Assembly: GCA_023227825.1 (NCBI GenBank)
Contig: JALOCJ010000008.1
Coordinates: forward strand, 55,511-119,510
Source of the DNA: Candidatus Cloacimonas sp.
Lineage (GTDB): Bacteria > Cloacimonadota > Cloacimonadia > Cloacimonadales > Cloacimonadaceae
Reading direction: 5' to 3'
DNA: 64,000 bases
Positions 15,972 to 26,826 of the stretch are shown one piece after another. The notes under the pieces were generated by a model. It was not told where the DNA came from, did not search any database, and saw only the letters and a program-made list of their open reading frames with translations. The position numbers and the translations under genes were made by a program. Numbering within the stretch: the first letter of the stretch is position 1; each line of letters begins with the position of its first letter.

Positions 15972-16555
15972 AAATGATGATTCGCACTTTTATTGCCCTG
16001 GAATTACCCAAGCCCTTGAAAAGTGAACTTGGAAGTGTAGTTAACAAATATTCTAAAGCAACCCCACCTTATGTAAATTGGGTTAAACCGGAAAATCTGC
16101 ATCTTACTTTGCTTTTTATTGGAGATGTTCAACCACAGGAAATAGGGATTATAGAACAAGTTTTAGATAATCAACTGGAGGATTTACCGGCTTTTCGTTT
16201 TCGTCCTGAGGGCTTGGAATTTTTTCCTGCTCTTCAACCCCATCTTTTATGGCTGAAACTTTCCAGTGAAAATGAAGATATCTTCAAATTAAATCGGCGT
16301 TTGCTGAAAGAGCTTTCCGCCTATGGAATTGAAGCTGATAAGAAAGCAATGAAATTACACATCACCCTGGCACGACTGAAAGCATCATTAAATCCCCCTT
16401 TGGAAAGAGAAATAATGAGTAGATATATAAGACACGAACTTCTGGATTTTGACTGCCTTTGTCTGTTTAAAAGTCAATTATTTCCGGAAGGACCGCAATA
16501 TACCGTTTTAAATAAATATAATTTACTAAACAGCCGGAGGATAAATGCTGGATAA
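15968..16555 (+). CDS. thpR: RNA 2',3'-cyclic phosphodiesterase (ThpR/LigT family)
   Basis: 2H phosphoesterase that opens 2',3'-cyclic phosphates on RNA; bacterial LigT can also join tRNA halves in vitro. The two HxTx motifs are present: HLTL (in ENLHLTLLFIGD) and HITL (in KLHITLARLK). The N-terminus MIRTFIALELP is typical. The start is uncertain: GTG 15968 overlaps the upstream stop as GTGA, while ATG 15974 or 15977 would give the usual MIRTF start. The 3' end overlaps recA by 11 bases. Confidence 0.88.
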   Translation: MKMMIRTFIALELPKPLKSELGSVVNKYSKATPPYVNWVKPENLHLTLLFIGDVQPQEIGIIEQVLDNQLEDLPAFRFRPEGLEFFPALQPHLLWLKLSSENEDIFKLNRRLLKELSAYGIEADKKAMKLHITLARLKASLNPPLEREIMSRYIRHELLDFDCLCLFKSQLFPEGPQYTVLNKYNLLNSRRINAG

Positions 16556-17600
16556 AAACAAAGATGCTGCCTTAAAAACAGCAATTTCACAACTGGAAAA
16601 AAAATATGGTGTAGGAACTTTAATGCGCCTGGGAGATAAACCTCAGCAGGTTGTAGATGTAATTCCTACAGGAGCTTTGAACTTAGATATTGCCTTAGGA
16701 ATTGGAGGAATCCCTAAAGGTAGAATCACGGAAATTTACGGTGCTGAAGCATCAGGTAAAACGACTCTGGCTTTGCATATTGGCGCAGAATGTCAAAAAC
16801 AGGGAGGCACAGTTGCCTTTATTGATGTGGAACATGCCCTTGATCCTATATATGCCAAACACTTAGGGGTGATTACAGATGACCTTTTGCTTTCTCAACC
16901 TGATGGAGGAGAACAGGCACTGGAAATTACTGAAACCTTGGTGCGCAGTTCTGCAGTGGATTTAATAATAATTGATTCGGTAGCGGCACTGGTTCCTAAA
17001 CAGGAAATTGAAGGAGAAATGGGTGATAGCCATATTGGTTTACAGGCACGGTTAATGAGCCAGGCACTGCGAAAATTAACTGCCATCGTTTCCAAAAGCA
17101 ATACAGCAGTTATTTTTATTAATCAAACCCGAATGAAAATAGGTGCCGGTCCTTATATGAATCCGGAAACAACAACCGGAGGAGTAGCTTTAAAATTCTA
17201 TTCTTCCGTGCGCTTAGAAGTTCGGCATGGTGCTAATATTAAAGATATTGGCTCCGAATCACAGGTTATTGGAGCACGCACTAAAGTGAAAATAGTGAAA
17301 AACAAATTCGCTCCTCCCTTTAAAACAGTAGAATTTCCTATTATTTTTGGTCAGGGTATCTCCAAACTGGATATCATTCTGGAAATGGCAGTTCAGCACG
17401 ATATAATCAAGAAAAGTGGTTCCTGGTTCTCTTATAATGACCTCAAATTGGGTCAGGGAGCAGATAAAACTAAGCTCTATTTAACGGAAAACCCGCAACT
17501 GCTGGAAGAAATTGAAACCAAACTAAAGGAAAAAATAAATCCTGAGGATTTCAATTTAAGCGCCGAAAACGATGTTCCTGAAGATAACGAAGAAAGCTGA
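16545..17600 (+). CDS. recA: Recombinase RecA
   Basis: Central recombinase for homologous repair and SOS co-protease. 351 aa, standard length. Walker A GAEASGKT at 66-73, IIDSVAALVPK (Walker B and L1 region), FINQTRMKIG and TTGGVALKFY (L2) are all present. The C-terminus is acidic (PEDNEES), as usual. Preceded by AGCCGGAGG inside thpR, with an ATG at 16545. No LexA-like operator was recognised nearby. recX follows directly. Confidence 0.98.
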   Translation: MLDKNKDAALKTAISQLEKKYGVGTLMRLGDKPQQVVDVIPTGALNLDIALGIGGIPKGRITEIYGAEASGKTTLALHIGAECQKQGGTVAFIDVEHALDPIYAKHLGVITDDLLLSQPDGGEQALEITETLVRSSAVDLIIIDSVAALVPKQEIEGEMGDSHIGLQARLMSQALRKLTAIVSKSNTAVIFINQTRMKIGAGPYMNPETTTGGVALKFYSSVRLEVRHGANIKDIGSESQVIGARTKVKIVKNKFAPPFKTVEFPIIFGQGISKLDIILEMAVQHDIIKKSGSWFSYNDLKLGQGADKTKLYLTENPQLLEEIETKLKEKINPEDFNLSAENDVPEDNEES

Positions 17601-17625
17601 AAAAGATAAAAACTCCCTGATTATA

Positions 17626-18192
17626 ATGGACAATGAAATAAGGGGGATTCTTCCCGATAGAATCCTCCTTACTTATTTTCCTCTTCCTTTTGCTGGTGAA
17701 ATTGATGGCGAACAAGGTAAAGAACTGCTTTCGCTGATAGAAAAAAATGCCCGACAACAGCTAGGGAAATATGTATCCGCTCAAGAACATAGCTCTGTTC
17801 AGTGCCGACAATTCCTTGCCCGAAAGAAATATTCTGCCGAACTGATTGATACCCTCCTTAAAGAATTCCAGACAAAAAAATATATTGATGACCAACGCTT
17901 TGTGCAAATCCTCATTGCTTCTCTTGTGGAACGCAAAAAAAGCAAACGGGCAATTATCCTGAAACTGAAAGAAACTCATCTGCCAACTGAACTGTGGGAA
18001 GGGAAATTAAAGGAAATCTACAACTCCGAGGAAGAAAAAGAAAACCTGAAAGAACAATTTGATAAACTGCTTTTCCGCTACCGCAATTTGCCTCTAAACA
18101 AACAAAAAGAAAAGGTCTTTGCTTCTCTCTATCGTAAAGGTTTTAACTTGGATGATATCCATACTGTCTGGCAAGAGAACACAGGAAAATAG
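17626..18192 (+). CDS. recX: Regulatory protein RecX
   Basis: Small helical modulator that binds RecA filaments and limits their activity. The triple three-helix repeats are visible: CRQFLARKKYSAELIDTLL, then IDDQRFVQILI..RKKSKRAIILKLKE, then a C-terminal repeat ending FNLDDIHTVWQ. Start chosen at ATG 17626 (188 aa), 25 bases after recA. An in-frame ATG at 17572 would overlap recA by 29 bases and add 18 residues unlike RecX; neither has a clear ribosome site. Position after recA supports the call. Confidence 0.85.
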   Translation: MDNEIRGILPDRILLTYFPLPFAGEIDGEQGKELLSLIEKNARQQLGKYVSAQEHSSVQCRQFLARKKYSAELIDTLLKEFQTKKYIDDQRFVQILIASLVERKKSKRAIILKLKETHLPTELWEGKLKEIYNSEEEKENLKEQFDKLLFRYRNLPLNKQKEKVFASLYRKGFNLDDIHTVWQENTGK

Positions 18193-18423
18193 CTAAATTT
18201 CAAATACAATCTTCCGGGTAAATTTCTATTGAAATGGGCATAAAAATTGCTATGATTGTAAGTAAAGATTAATTTATGTTTGTGGATAATAATTTATTAG
18301 TTCACAAGCTTTTTTACTTAGTTTAATGTCATAGTGTGACGGTGTTTAAGCCGGGGGTAATGTTTATATTTACTCTATATGTGTTTTACTCAACAAAGTA
18401 TAACCAAATTTAAGGAGAAGGTT

Positions 18424-21400
18424 ATGAAACGCTTATTTTTAGCTATTCTTGCCCTGATGCTGAGTGTGGGAGGAATTCTTTCCGCTCAAACTTTGGTTTC
18501 TATCGGAAGTGGAACTGCAGTTAATACTACTACAGGAGTCCCCACTCCCTACGGAACCTATTTTAAGAATTTCCATCAGCAGTTTTTAGTTTTAGCATCC
18601 GAACTGAATGATGCTGGTGGTGGTGCTGGCAATATAACTTCTATTGCCTTCAATGTCAGTAATTTAAATAATTGTAGTCCGATGCCGAACTACACAATTA
18701 AGCTAAAACAAACAACCCAAACAACTTTATCTACTACTTTTGAAGTAGGGGATTATACAACTGTTTGGAGTGCACCAGAATTTATGCCTGTAACGGGATG
18801 GAATGTGCATACTTTCACTACTCCCTTTAATTGGGATGGGGCTTCCAACCTCATTGTGGATATTATTACCACTCTTATACCCGGAAATTACACTCAGAAT
18901 GCCTCTTGTTATTATTCTACAACTACTTTCAATAGCTCCCTGCGTTATCATAGTGATACTACAGATGCTTCTACATCCCTTACTGGAACTGTATCTACCA
19001 ACCGTTCCAATATGCAATTTGTTATGGCACCTCTTATAATTACCAATCCTCCCAATCCGGCAATTTTGATTTCTCCAGCCAATGGAGCCACCCTTGTTAA
19101 TCCTGATGTAAATTTGAATTGGAGTAGTGGTGGAGGTGCTCCTTCCGGTTTTAAGCTCTCTTTGGGAACTAATGACCCCCCTACAAACATATTGAACAAT
19201 CAGGATTTGGGCTTAGTTACAACTTATGATCCACCTCAGGATTTGAATCTTAACACTACATACTACTGGAAAGTAACTCCTTATAATGCTATCGGGGATG
19301 CAATCAACTGTCCCGTCTGGAGTTTTACTACTCACGGAGAACCGATTGTAAATACCCTTCCCTATATTCAAAACTTTGATTCTGTTACCCCTCCTAATTT
19401 ACCTTTTGACTGGACAAGTATCGTGCAAGCAACAGTAACTACTGCCTATGTAAATACTTTTGCTTCCACAACTTATGCTCACAGCCAACCAAACTGTGTC
19501 CGTCTCTATAATTCTACTGATGCCAATGCTACGGTTATGCTAGTAGCCCCGGTTATAGGAGATGCTCTTGATCCTCATTCGATCAGAATTAAATTCTGGG
19601 CTCGTTCCAGTGGAGCTAATTATCTTCTTTCCGTGGGAGCAATGACCAATCAGACCGATCCTGCTACCTATCAGGAAGTTCAAAACATTGCTCTTACTAC
19701 TACGCTAACAGAATATGTGGTTGACTTAATTACATACACTGGAACCGGACGCTTTTTTGCTTTCAAACATGGACTTGGTGCAACAAGCAGAACTATATAT
19801 CTTGATGATATTAGCTTGGAATTAATAGCTCCTAACGATTTAGCAGCCCTTTCTGTAACTGGAAATGTTACTCCCAGTGTAGGCAATGCCACAAACTATA
19901 CAGTAACAGTAAAAAACTGGGGAACTGACACCCAAAATGCCTATACAGTTAAATTAATGAGCGGCGATACCGAATTGGCAAGTGTTCCCGGCCTATCAAT
20001 TACTCCTGGAGCTACTGCTCCTGTAGTTGTAACCTGGACACCTACTGTGGAAGGACCGATGAGCATTTATGGAAAAGTTGTTCTTACCGGTGATGTAAAT
20101 CCTATAAACGATAATTCACCGGTTATGAATATTTCTGTTATGCCTCCAGGAGCTACTGTAATAACTATAGGCGAAGGTAATCTTGCAGAAGGTATTCCCT
20201 GGGAATTCTTCTATAAAAACAGCTTGTTCCAGACCCTGTATTATCAGGATGAAATTGGAGTAATGGGTAATATTACCGCGGTTACTTTCTACAATAATTT
20301 TGTTACCAATTTAACTGATAAGCCGGTAAAACTATGGCTCGGAACAACGGATTTGGCGGATCTTAGTGCGGGCTGGATTTTGAATGATTTAACCCTGGTT
20401 TATGACGGTACTCTCAACTTTCCCAGTGGAGAAAATACAATTGTAGTCCCTCTGCAGACACCTTATCTCTATACCGGTGGTAATCTTGTTCTCTATGCCA
20501 ACCGCCCTATGGATACACAGTATTTTAGCAGTAGTGATAATTTCAGAGCTCAGACAATTGGGACTAACCGTGCTCGTAAACTTGTATCAGATTCAGTTAC
20601 TTATGATCCGATGAATCCTTCTGCTGCAGGAACCCTTTCCGGAACTTTTCCGATGACTTCTTTAACCTTTGTAGTAACGGGAATGGGTTCTTTAAGCGGA
20701 ACAGTTACCAGTAGTGGTTCTCCTGTTGCCGATGTTTTGATTCAAGTAAGTAATGCCAATTATTCTTACACTCGTATTACTTCTGCTACAGGAGAATACA
20801 CTTTCCAGTATCTGCCTATTGGTAACTTCACTTTAACTGCTTCTAAACTTGGTTATGAAACACAGTCCGTTACTGTAACTATTGTGGAAAACCAAAATAC
20901 GGTGCAAAACATCAGCTTAGTATCTTCCAGCACGGTATCTGTAAGTGGACATATTGTGGGTAGCGATCAACCTACAGTAGGAATTGCCAATGCACATATA
21001 TTTTTGGATGGACCTCTGGATTATGAAGGCACTTCCAATGCCAATGGTGATTTTACTATCACCGGTGTCCTTTCGGGGAATACCTATAACTATACTATTC
21101 AGGCAATTGGTTATGCAGATTTAACAGGAACGGTGGTAGTTGGCACAACCAATGTAAATATGGGCACTTTGGTTATGAGCGAATTAGCTCTACCTCCGGT
21201 TCAGATTGTTGCAACCGAAAATACGGCTCAAACCCAAGTTACCCTTACTTGGCGTCCTCCCGGCTCAACAGGAACCGGAGTCGGTTTGGAAGATTTTGAA
21301 ATTGACGATGGGGGCTGGGTGCCTTCTTCTAACTGGACAAATCCTTTAGGTGATTTTGAATGGACTAATACTTACGATGTAGCAAACTGGTCACCTACTT

Positions 21401-24400
21401 ATACTGGAGCAAATATTACACCGCCTCCTGCAGCCCATTCCGGAACCGGGATGTGGGGAACTAAAATAAATACAAACTACACTAATTCAGGCGGATTCAA
21501 TTATTTGACTAAGACCTTCAATTTCAGTACTATGTCAAACGCACAACTGAGTTTTTGGAGCTGGGAAAATGTGTTTGGCAATTTTGACTACTGTCAGGTT
21601 GCTATTAACGGAACTTTGGTTTGGGGTCCTTCCTGGGATTATACAGCAACCCAATGGCAACACAGAGTTATAGACCTTTCTGCCTATGACGGTATGTCTG
21701 AAGTAACGATTCAATTCCAGATGTGGGCATCAACTGTCGTCAATTATGCTGGTTGGTATATAGATGATGTTTATGTAGGAACCGCTCAGACAAGAGTTGC
21801 TAATTCAGCTGTTCCAGTTGTACCCGCTCTCCTTAAAGGTTTAAGCGAAAATGAAGCAGCCAGAATTACTGAAGAACTTACTTTGAATCACTCCCAAAGA
21901 AATTTTGTAAAAACAAATAACAACCGCACTGAAAACAGAGTTCTAAATGGTTACAAGGTTTGGCGATTGATTTCCGGTAACGAAACTGATGAAAATAGCT
22001 GGACTTTACTTACCACGAATACTATTATAGATACAACCTTTATAGATACTGCCTGGGGAACTTTACCGGACGGAAATTACCGCTGGGCTGTGAAAGGTAT
22101 TTATACTAATAACTTACCTGGTCCTGCGGGCTTTTCCAATAGAATTCTGATCTACCGAAATGATCTTGCGGCTAATACAATTAGCGGCTCTACTACACCT
22201 TCCGTGGGAACTGCTTACAGCTACATAATTGGAATTGAAAATGTGGGAACTCAAGCCAAGCCAGCCGGTAGCTACACAGTAAAACTAATGAGCGGAGAAA
22301 CAGAACTGGCAAGCGTTCCAGGCCCTGCTATTGCTGCGGGTGAAGAGCTTGATGTTACTGTTTCCTGGACTCCTGCAACTGAAGGACCAATGAGCTTAAC
22401 TGGAAAAGTAGTTCTTCCTGCTGACACCAATCCTGATAATAATACTACACCTCCTCTTAATATATCGGTTATGCCCTTAGATGTTTTAGCAGTAACAATT
22501 GGTGATGGTAGCCAGGTAGATGGTATACCTTGGGATTTTTATTACAAAAACAGTTTATTCCAAACCCTATACTATCCTGATGAAATCGGATTATTTGGTA
22601 ATATAACTGCCCTATCTTTCTACAATAACTTTGTTACAAATTTAACCGATAAACCGGTAAAAATCTGGATGGGAACAACCAATTTACAGGATCTTTCTGC
22701 GGGCTGGATTTTGGATGGTTTAACTTTGGTTTATGATGGAACTTTAAACTTCCCTAACGGTCAAAATACTATTACTGTCCCGTTGCAGACACCCTATCTT
22801 TATACTGGTGGTAATCTTGTTCTCTATGCCAATCGCCCTATGGATACTCAATACTTTAGCTCCAGCGATGACTTTTTGGCTCAAACGATTGGCAGTAATA
22901 GAGCTCGTAAGCTTACATCGGATTCGGTTACATACGATCCAATGAATCCATCAGCTGCGGGAACGCTTTCCGGTAAATTCCCCAAAACAACTCTCTTTTT
23001 CTCTTCCCCGGGACCAGACCCTATCTTCAGTTTGGCACCTACTTCTTATAACTGGGGAACTGTTTTGATTAATACTGTAAATAATCAAAACTTTACTATT
23101 GGAAATGCGGGTGGCGGAACTCTTACAATTAATAGTATCACTATCAGCGGCAGTGAAATGTTCTCTTTGCAGAATTTACCAACGCTACCTGCTAATCTTG
23201 CATTTTGTGAGACCATAAATTTCACTGCCAGATACAATCCTACTGCTGTTGGTAATCATACAGCCACGATTACTATTACTGATAATTTGGCTACGACTTA
23301 TACTATTACATTAAATTCCGGTAAATCAGATAGAAGGGAACGCTTACCGCACACTGTAACACTATCCGGAAACTGCATTGATACTACTTTGAATATATTG
23401 CCTTATGCCCAAAACTTTGATCAGGTTACAGCTCCTGATTTACCTGTGGATTGGATGAAAATTGTGCAGTCAACCTCCACTTCGGCAGTAGTAGCAACTT
23501 ATGCTTCTACTACTTATGCCCACAGTCAACCCAATTGTGTTCGCCTGTATAATCCTTCGGATGCCAATGCTACTTTGATGTTGATTGCTCCTCCTCTGGG
23601 AACTGCAATTCCTACCAATACGACAAGGGTAAAATTCTGGGCTCGCAGTTCCAGTGCCGGCTATCCTATATCTATTGGAGTTATGGTAAATCCTACTGAT
23701 CCTTCTACTTATCAGGAAACTGAACAAATATCCTTAACTACTACTTTAACGGAATATGTAGTTGCCTTTAATGCTTACACGGGAACAGGAAAACATATTG
23801 TCTTTAAACACGGTCTGGGAGGAACCGGTCGCTCACTTTATGTGGATGATGTTATGATAGAAATAATCCCTACCAATGATCTTGCGGCAACTGCTATCTC
23901 CGGTAATGTGACTCCAACCGTAGGACAAGAAGCTCAGTATAATATTTCAGTTCATAATTGGGGAACAGCTTCTCAAAATACATATTCGGTTAAACTATTT
24001 TCTGCCACTGGAAATGAACTTGCAACTGCGGCAGGAATAACTTGTGCACCAGGAGTTACTGTGGAAGTTCCGATTACCTGGACTCCCGCAACTGAAGGTG
24101 CAATGACTATTTACGGCAAAGTGGTCTTGGATGGAGACCAGAATAATTTGAATGACCAAACTCCTAACTTAAATATCCTGGTAAATCCTTCCGGGGTTTT
24201 TATGATTACGATTGGAGAAGGAGGTCAGTTTGCCCGGATGCCTGTAGATATGTTCTATAGAAACAGTATTTACGAAGGGCTATACTATCCTGCCGAAATG
24301 GGTAACTTTATGGGTCAGATAACCGGCATCCAGTTCTATAATGATTTTACGACCGATCTGCCTAATATGCCTACTAAGGTTTGGATCGGAACAACAACTT

Positions 24401-26790
24401 TAACTTCGTTGTCTGATGGCTGGATTCCTATTTCCGGGATGACTCTTGTGTTTGACGGAACGATAAACTACCCTTCAGGAAGTCATATTATTACGATTCC
24501 TTTTATTGCTCCCTATCTGTATCTGAATGGAGAAAACCTGGTTATTTTTGTTCAGCGTCCCTGGGAAGATGTGTATCACAGCTCCACCGATGACTTTCAG
24601 GCACAAACGGATGCAACGAATACAGGACGTTCCAGACGGACTCAGAGTGATTCCATTACTTATGATCCTAATAATCTACCTACTACGGGAACTGTTTCTG
24701 GTCAATTCCCTAAGACCACACTAATAGTAATTCCTGGTGGAGTTGGACATTTGGATGGAACTGTTGTTGCTACCGGAGATATTCCTTTACAAGGAGTAGC
24801 GGTAAATATTCCTACTACTAATTATAGCACGGTTACAGACGCTGCGGGTCATTATCATATTGCCAATATCCTTCCTGATGATTACACTGTAAACTTCAGC
24901 AAGTATGGTTACATCAGTCAAAGCATCAATATTACTATAGAGGAGGATGAGACCGAAATCCTGAATGTGACAATGCAATCAATGCCTACTGTTTCTGTAA
25001 CCGGAACTATTTTAGCCAGTGATACCGGAGCTGGAATTGCTGGTGCCTCAATATATCTAGTGGGTTATCAAAATTATGATACAACCAGCAATGCTACAGG
25101 TGTTTTCAGTTTTCCAGCGGTATATGCCAATCAGGAATATGAATACACGATTATTGCTGCCGGTTATACAACTGCCACAGGAACTGTCAATGTAGGAGCA
25201 ACTAACTATAATATGGGCAGTATAACTCTCAATGAAGTTGCCTATGCACCTTTTGGAGTTGTTGCTGCTTTGAACGATACTTATACTGAAGTAAATCTCA
25301 CCTGGCAGGCACCTGATCCTACAGCAGTAGAGGTAACTGAGGGTTTTGAAGGAAATGTGTTTCCACCTTTGCAGTGGACTCAAATCATCAATAATACAGG
25401 ACCGGAAGTTATACCGGGAGTTTTACCTACCTGGTGCAGATTTGGAACTGTGAATCCGGGAGGAAATCCTGTAAATCCACCTGATGGCAATTATCAAGCC
25501 GGTTTGTGGTGGGATTATGATCACCAGGATGAATGGTTGATTACTCCTGCATTTAATTGTCCTCCATCAGCTCATCTTAGCGTAGATGCCTATATTTATC
25601 GTGGGTCTGTTTATAATGATCATTATTACATTAAGGTTTCTACCGATAATGGCACAAATTGGACTGTTTTGTATGATGCTACAGCAGCAACTGGGGGCTG
25701 GAATTATTATGTTTCACCTATCTATCTGAATATGGAAGTTTATGGTGGGCAGCAAATCAAAATTGCTTTCCATGCAGATGATCCACCTACAGATGATGGC
25801 CTCTGGTATTGCTGGTTTATTGATAATCTCTATATTGGCAATGCGGTTCAAGGTGTTAAATTTGCTGGTTCAGAGCTGATTTCTTCTCGTTCTAAAGTTA
25901 CTGTAGAAAAGGTCTCTTCTGATTTTATAATAGCTCCAAGTCCTTCCCGCGAAGCAATTAAAGGAAATAGAGAGCTTCCCCCAATTCTCAAAGATATAAA
26001 TACAGCTCCTACACGCACTGGAAGGTCTTTACAGGGCTATAAGGTCTGGCGTTTAAATAGTGGAAATGAAACAATACCGGATACCTGGGTTCCTCTAAAT
26101 ACTCAATTGATAACTACTCTGGCAACAGTTGATTCTGCCTGGACTGCACTTCCCAACGGAAGTTACCGTTGGGCTGTTAAAGCTGTTTATACTGCTGATG
26201 TAACTTCTGTAGCATCCTTCTCTAATATCTTGAATAAAGAGACGCAGATGGGTAATATTGTTGGTTTTGTCCGGAAACAGAATAATCAGCCCATTGCAGG
26301 AGCCACAGTAACTGCTGCTGGAGTTTCTGCTACAACTAATTCTGCCGGTGCTTATTCTCTTTCTCTAGCAATAGGAACCTATAGTGTAACAGCCTCAGCA
26401 ACAGGTTATCAACCAAGAACAGTTGACGGGGTTGTAGTTCTCCCCAATCAAAACACAACCTTAAACTTTGTGCTGGAGCCGGTAGCTAATGAGGATGAAT
26501 ATTTGCCAGCAGTTTCCACTGAACTAACCGGTAATTATCCCAATCCTTTCAATCCAGAAACCACTATTGCCTATTCTGTTAAGGATAGATGCAAAGTGCT
26601 TCTGGCGGTCTATAACCTGAAAGGACAGCTGGTGAGAACTTTAGTAAACGAAGAAAAAGAGAACGGACATTATAAAGCTGTCTTTAACGCTAAAGACGAT
26701 AAAGGGAATACCCTTTCTTCAGGTATCTATTTCTATCGCTTGCAGGCAGGAAACTATGTTTCCACACGCAAAATGCTGCTGATGGAATAG
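18424..26790 (+). CDS. Giant exported multidomain protein with type IX-type sorting domain
   Basis: A 2788-aa exported protein, probably on the cell surface. Start at ATG 18424 after AAGGAGAAGG; signal peptide MKRLFLAILALMLSVGG..SAQ. Approximate order: Fn3-like (212-303); adhesin/MAM-like sandwich (313-469); CARDB-like (471-576); 'TIGEG' module (579-755); two carboxypeptidase-regulatory-like domains (758-919); Fn3 split by an inserted sandwich (920-1244); CARDB and TIGDG module (1246-1529); ASH-like (1533-1653); a second adhesin-CARDB-TIGEG set (1656-2103); two regulatory-like domains; a second split Fn3 (2269-2602); another regulatory-like domain; C-terminal sorting domain (2700-2788) with NYPNPFNPETTIAYSV and GIYFYRLQAG. 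No catalytic motif is seen. Likely adhesion or substrate binding (inference). Confidence 0.9.
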   Translation: MKRLFLAILALMLSVGGILSAQTLVSIGSGTAVNTTTGVPTPYGTYFKNFHQQFLVLASELNDAGGGAGNITSIAFNVSNLNNCSPMPNYTIKLKQTTQTTLSTTFEVGDYTTVWSAPEFMPVTGWNVHTFTTPFNWDGASNLIVDIITTLIPGNYTQNASCYYSTTTFNSSLRYHSDTTDASTSLTGTVSTNRSNMQFVMAPLIITNPPNPAILISPANGATLVNPDVNLNWSSGGGAPSGFKLSLGTNDPPTNILNNQDLGLVTTYDPPQDLNLNTTYYWKVTPYNAIGDAINCPVWSFTTHGEPIVNTLPYIQNFDSVTPPNLPFDWTSIVQATVTTAYVNTFASTTYAHSQPNCVRLYNSTDANATVMLVAPVIGDALDPHSIRIKFWARSSGANYLLSVGAMTNQTDPATYQEVQNIALTTTLTEYVVDLITYTGTGRFFAFKHGLGATSRTIYLDDISLELIAPNDLAALSVTGNVTPSVGNATNYTVTVKNWGTDTQNAYTVKLMSGDTELASVPGLSITPGATAPVVVTWTPTVEGPMSIYGKVVLTGDVNPINDNSPVMNISVMPPGATVITIGEGNLAEGIPWEFFYKNSLFQTLYYQDEIGVMGNITAVTFYNNFVTNLTDKPVKLWLGTTDLADLSAGWILNDLTLVYDGTLNFPSGENTIVVPLQTPYLYTGGNLVLYANRPMDTQYFSSSDNFRAQTIGTNRARKLVSDSVTYDPMNPSAAGTLSGTFPMTSLTFVVTGMGSLSGTVTSSGSPVADVLIQVSNANYSYTRITSATGEYTFQYLPIGNFTLTASKLGYETQSVTVTIVENQNTVQNISLVSSSTVSVSGHIVGSDQPTVGIANAHIFLDGPLDYEGTSNANGDFTITGVLSGNTYNYTIQAIGYADLTGTVVVGTTNVNMGTLVMSELALPPVQIVATENTAQTQVTLTWRPPGSTGTGVGLEDFEIDDGGWVPSSNWTNPLGDFEWTNTYDVANWSPTYTGANITPPPAAHSGTGMWGTKINTNYTNSGGFNYLTKTFNFSTMSNAQLSFWSWENVFGNFDYCQVAINGTLVWGPSWDYTATQWQHRVIDLSAYDGMSEVTIQFQMWASTVVNYAGWYIDDVYVGTAQTRVANSAVPVVPALLKGLSENEAARITEELTLNHSQRNFVKTNNNRTENRVLNGYKVWRLISGNETDENSWTLLTTNTIIDTTFIDTAWGTLPDGNYRWAVKGIYTNNLPGPAGFSNRILIYRNDLAANTISGSTTPSVGTAYSYIIGIENVGTQAKPAGSYTVKLMSGETELASVPGPAIAAGEELDVTVSWTPATEGPMSLTGKVVLPADTNPDNNTTPPLNISVMPLDVLAVTIGDGSQVDGIPWDFYYKNSLFQTLYYPDEIGLFGNITALSFYNNFVTNLTDKPVKIWMGTTNLQDLSAGWILDGLTLVYDGTLNFPNGQNTITVPLQTPYLYTGGNLVLYANRPMDTQYFSSSDDFLAQTIGSNRARKLTSDSVTYDPMNPSAAGTLSGKFPKTTLFFSSPGPDPIFSLAPTSYNWGTVLINTVNNQNFTIGNAGGGTLTINSITISGSEMFSLQNLPTLPANLAFCETINFTARYNPTAVGNHTATITITDNLATTYTITLNSGKSDRRERLPHTVTLSGNCIDTTLNILPYAQNFDQVTAPDLPVDWMKIVQSTSTSAVVATYASTTYAHSQPNCVRLYNPSDANATLMLIAPPLGTAIPTNTTRVKFWARSSSAGYPISIGVMVNPTDPSTYQETEQISLTTTLTEYVVAFNAYTGTGKHIVFKHGLGGTGRSLYVDDVMIEIIPTNDLAATAISGNVTPTVGQEAQYNISVHNWGTASQNTYSVKLFSATGNELATAAGITCAPGVTVEVPITWTPATEGAMTIYGKVVLDGDQNNLNDQTPNLNILVNPSGVFMITIGEGGQFARMPVDMFYRNSIYEGLYYPAEMGNFMGQITGIQFYNDFTTDLPNMPTKVWIGTTTLTSLSDGWIPISGMTLVFDGTINYPSGSHIITIPFIAPYLYLNGENLVIFVQRPWEDVYHSSTDDFQAQTDATNTGRSRRTQSDSITYDPNNLPTTGTVSGQFPKTTLIVIPGGVGHLDGTVVATGDIPLQGVAVNIPTTNYSTVTDAAGHYHIANILPDDYTVNFSKYGYISQSINITIEEDETEILNVTMQSMPTVSVTGTILASDTGAGIAGASIYLVGYQNYDTTSNATGVFSFPAVYANQEYEYTIIAAGYTTATGTVNVGATNYNMGSITLNEVAYAPFGVVAALNDTYTEVNLTWQAPDPTAVEVTEGFEGNVFPPLQWTQIINNTGPEVIPGVLPTWCRFGTVNPGGNPVNPPDGNYQAGLWWDYDHQDEWLITPAFNCPPSAHLSVDAYIYRGSVYNDHYYIKVSTDNGTNWTVLYDATAATGGWNYYVSPIYLNMEVYGGQQIKIAFHADDPPTDDGLWYCWFIDNLYIGNAVQGVKFAGSELISSRSKVTVEKVSSDFIIAPSPSREAIKGNRELPPILKDINTAPTRTGRSLQGYKVWRLNSGNETIPDTWVPLNTQLITTLATVDSAWTALPNGSYRWAVKAVYTADVTSVASFSNILNKETQMGNIVGFVRKQNNQPIAGATVTAAGVSATTNSAGAYSLSLAIGTYSVTASATGYQPRTVDGVVVLPNQNTTLNFVLEPVANEDEYLPAVSTELTGNYPNPFNPETTIAYSVKDRCKVLLAVYNLKGQLVRTLVNEEKENGHYKAVFNAKDDKGNTLSSGIYFYRLQAGNYVSTRKMLLME

Positions 26791-26826
26791 GCAAAGTAGA
26801 AGATTTAGACACTTATAAATATACTT

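Noticed and set aside
18379..18423. Start of the giant protein at ATG 18379
   Set aside because: The ribosome site AAGGAGAAGG and the signal peptide both point to ATG 18424.
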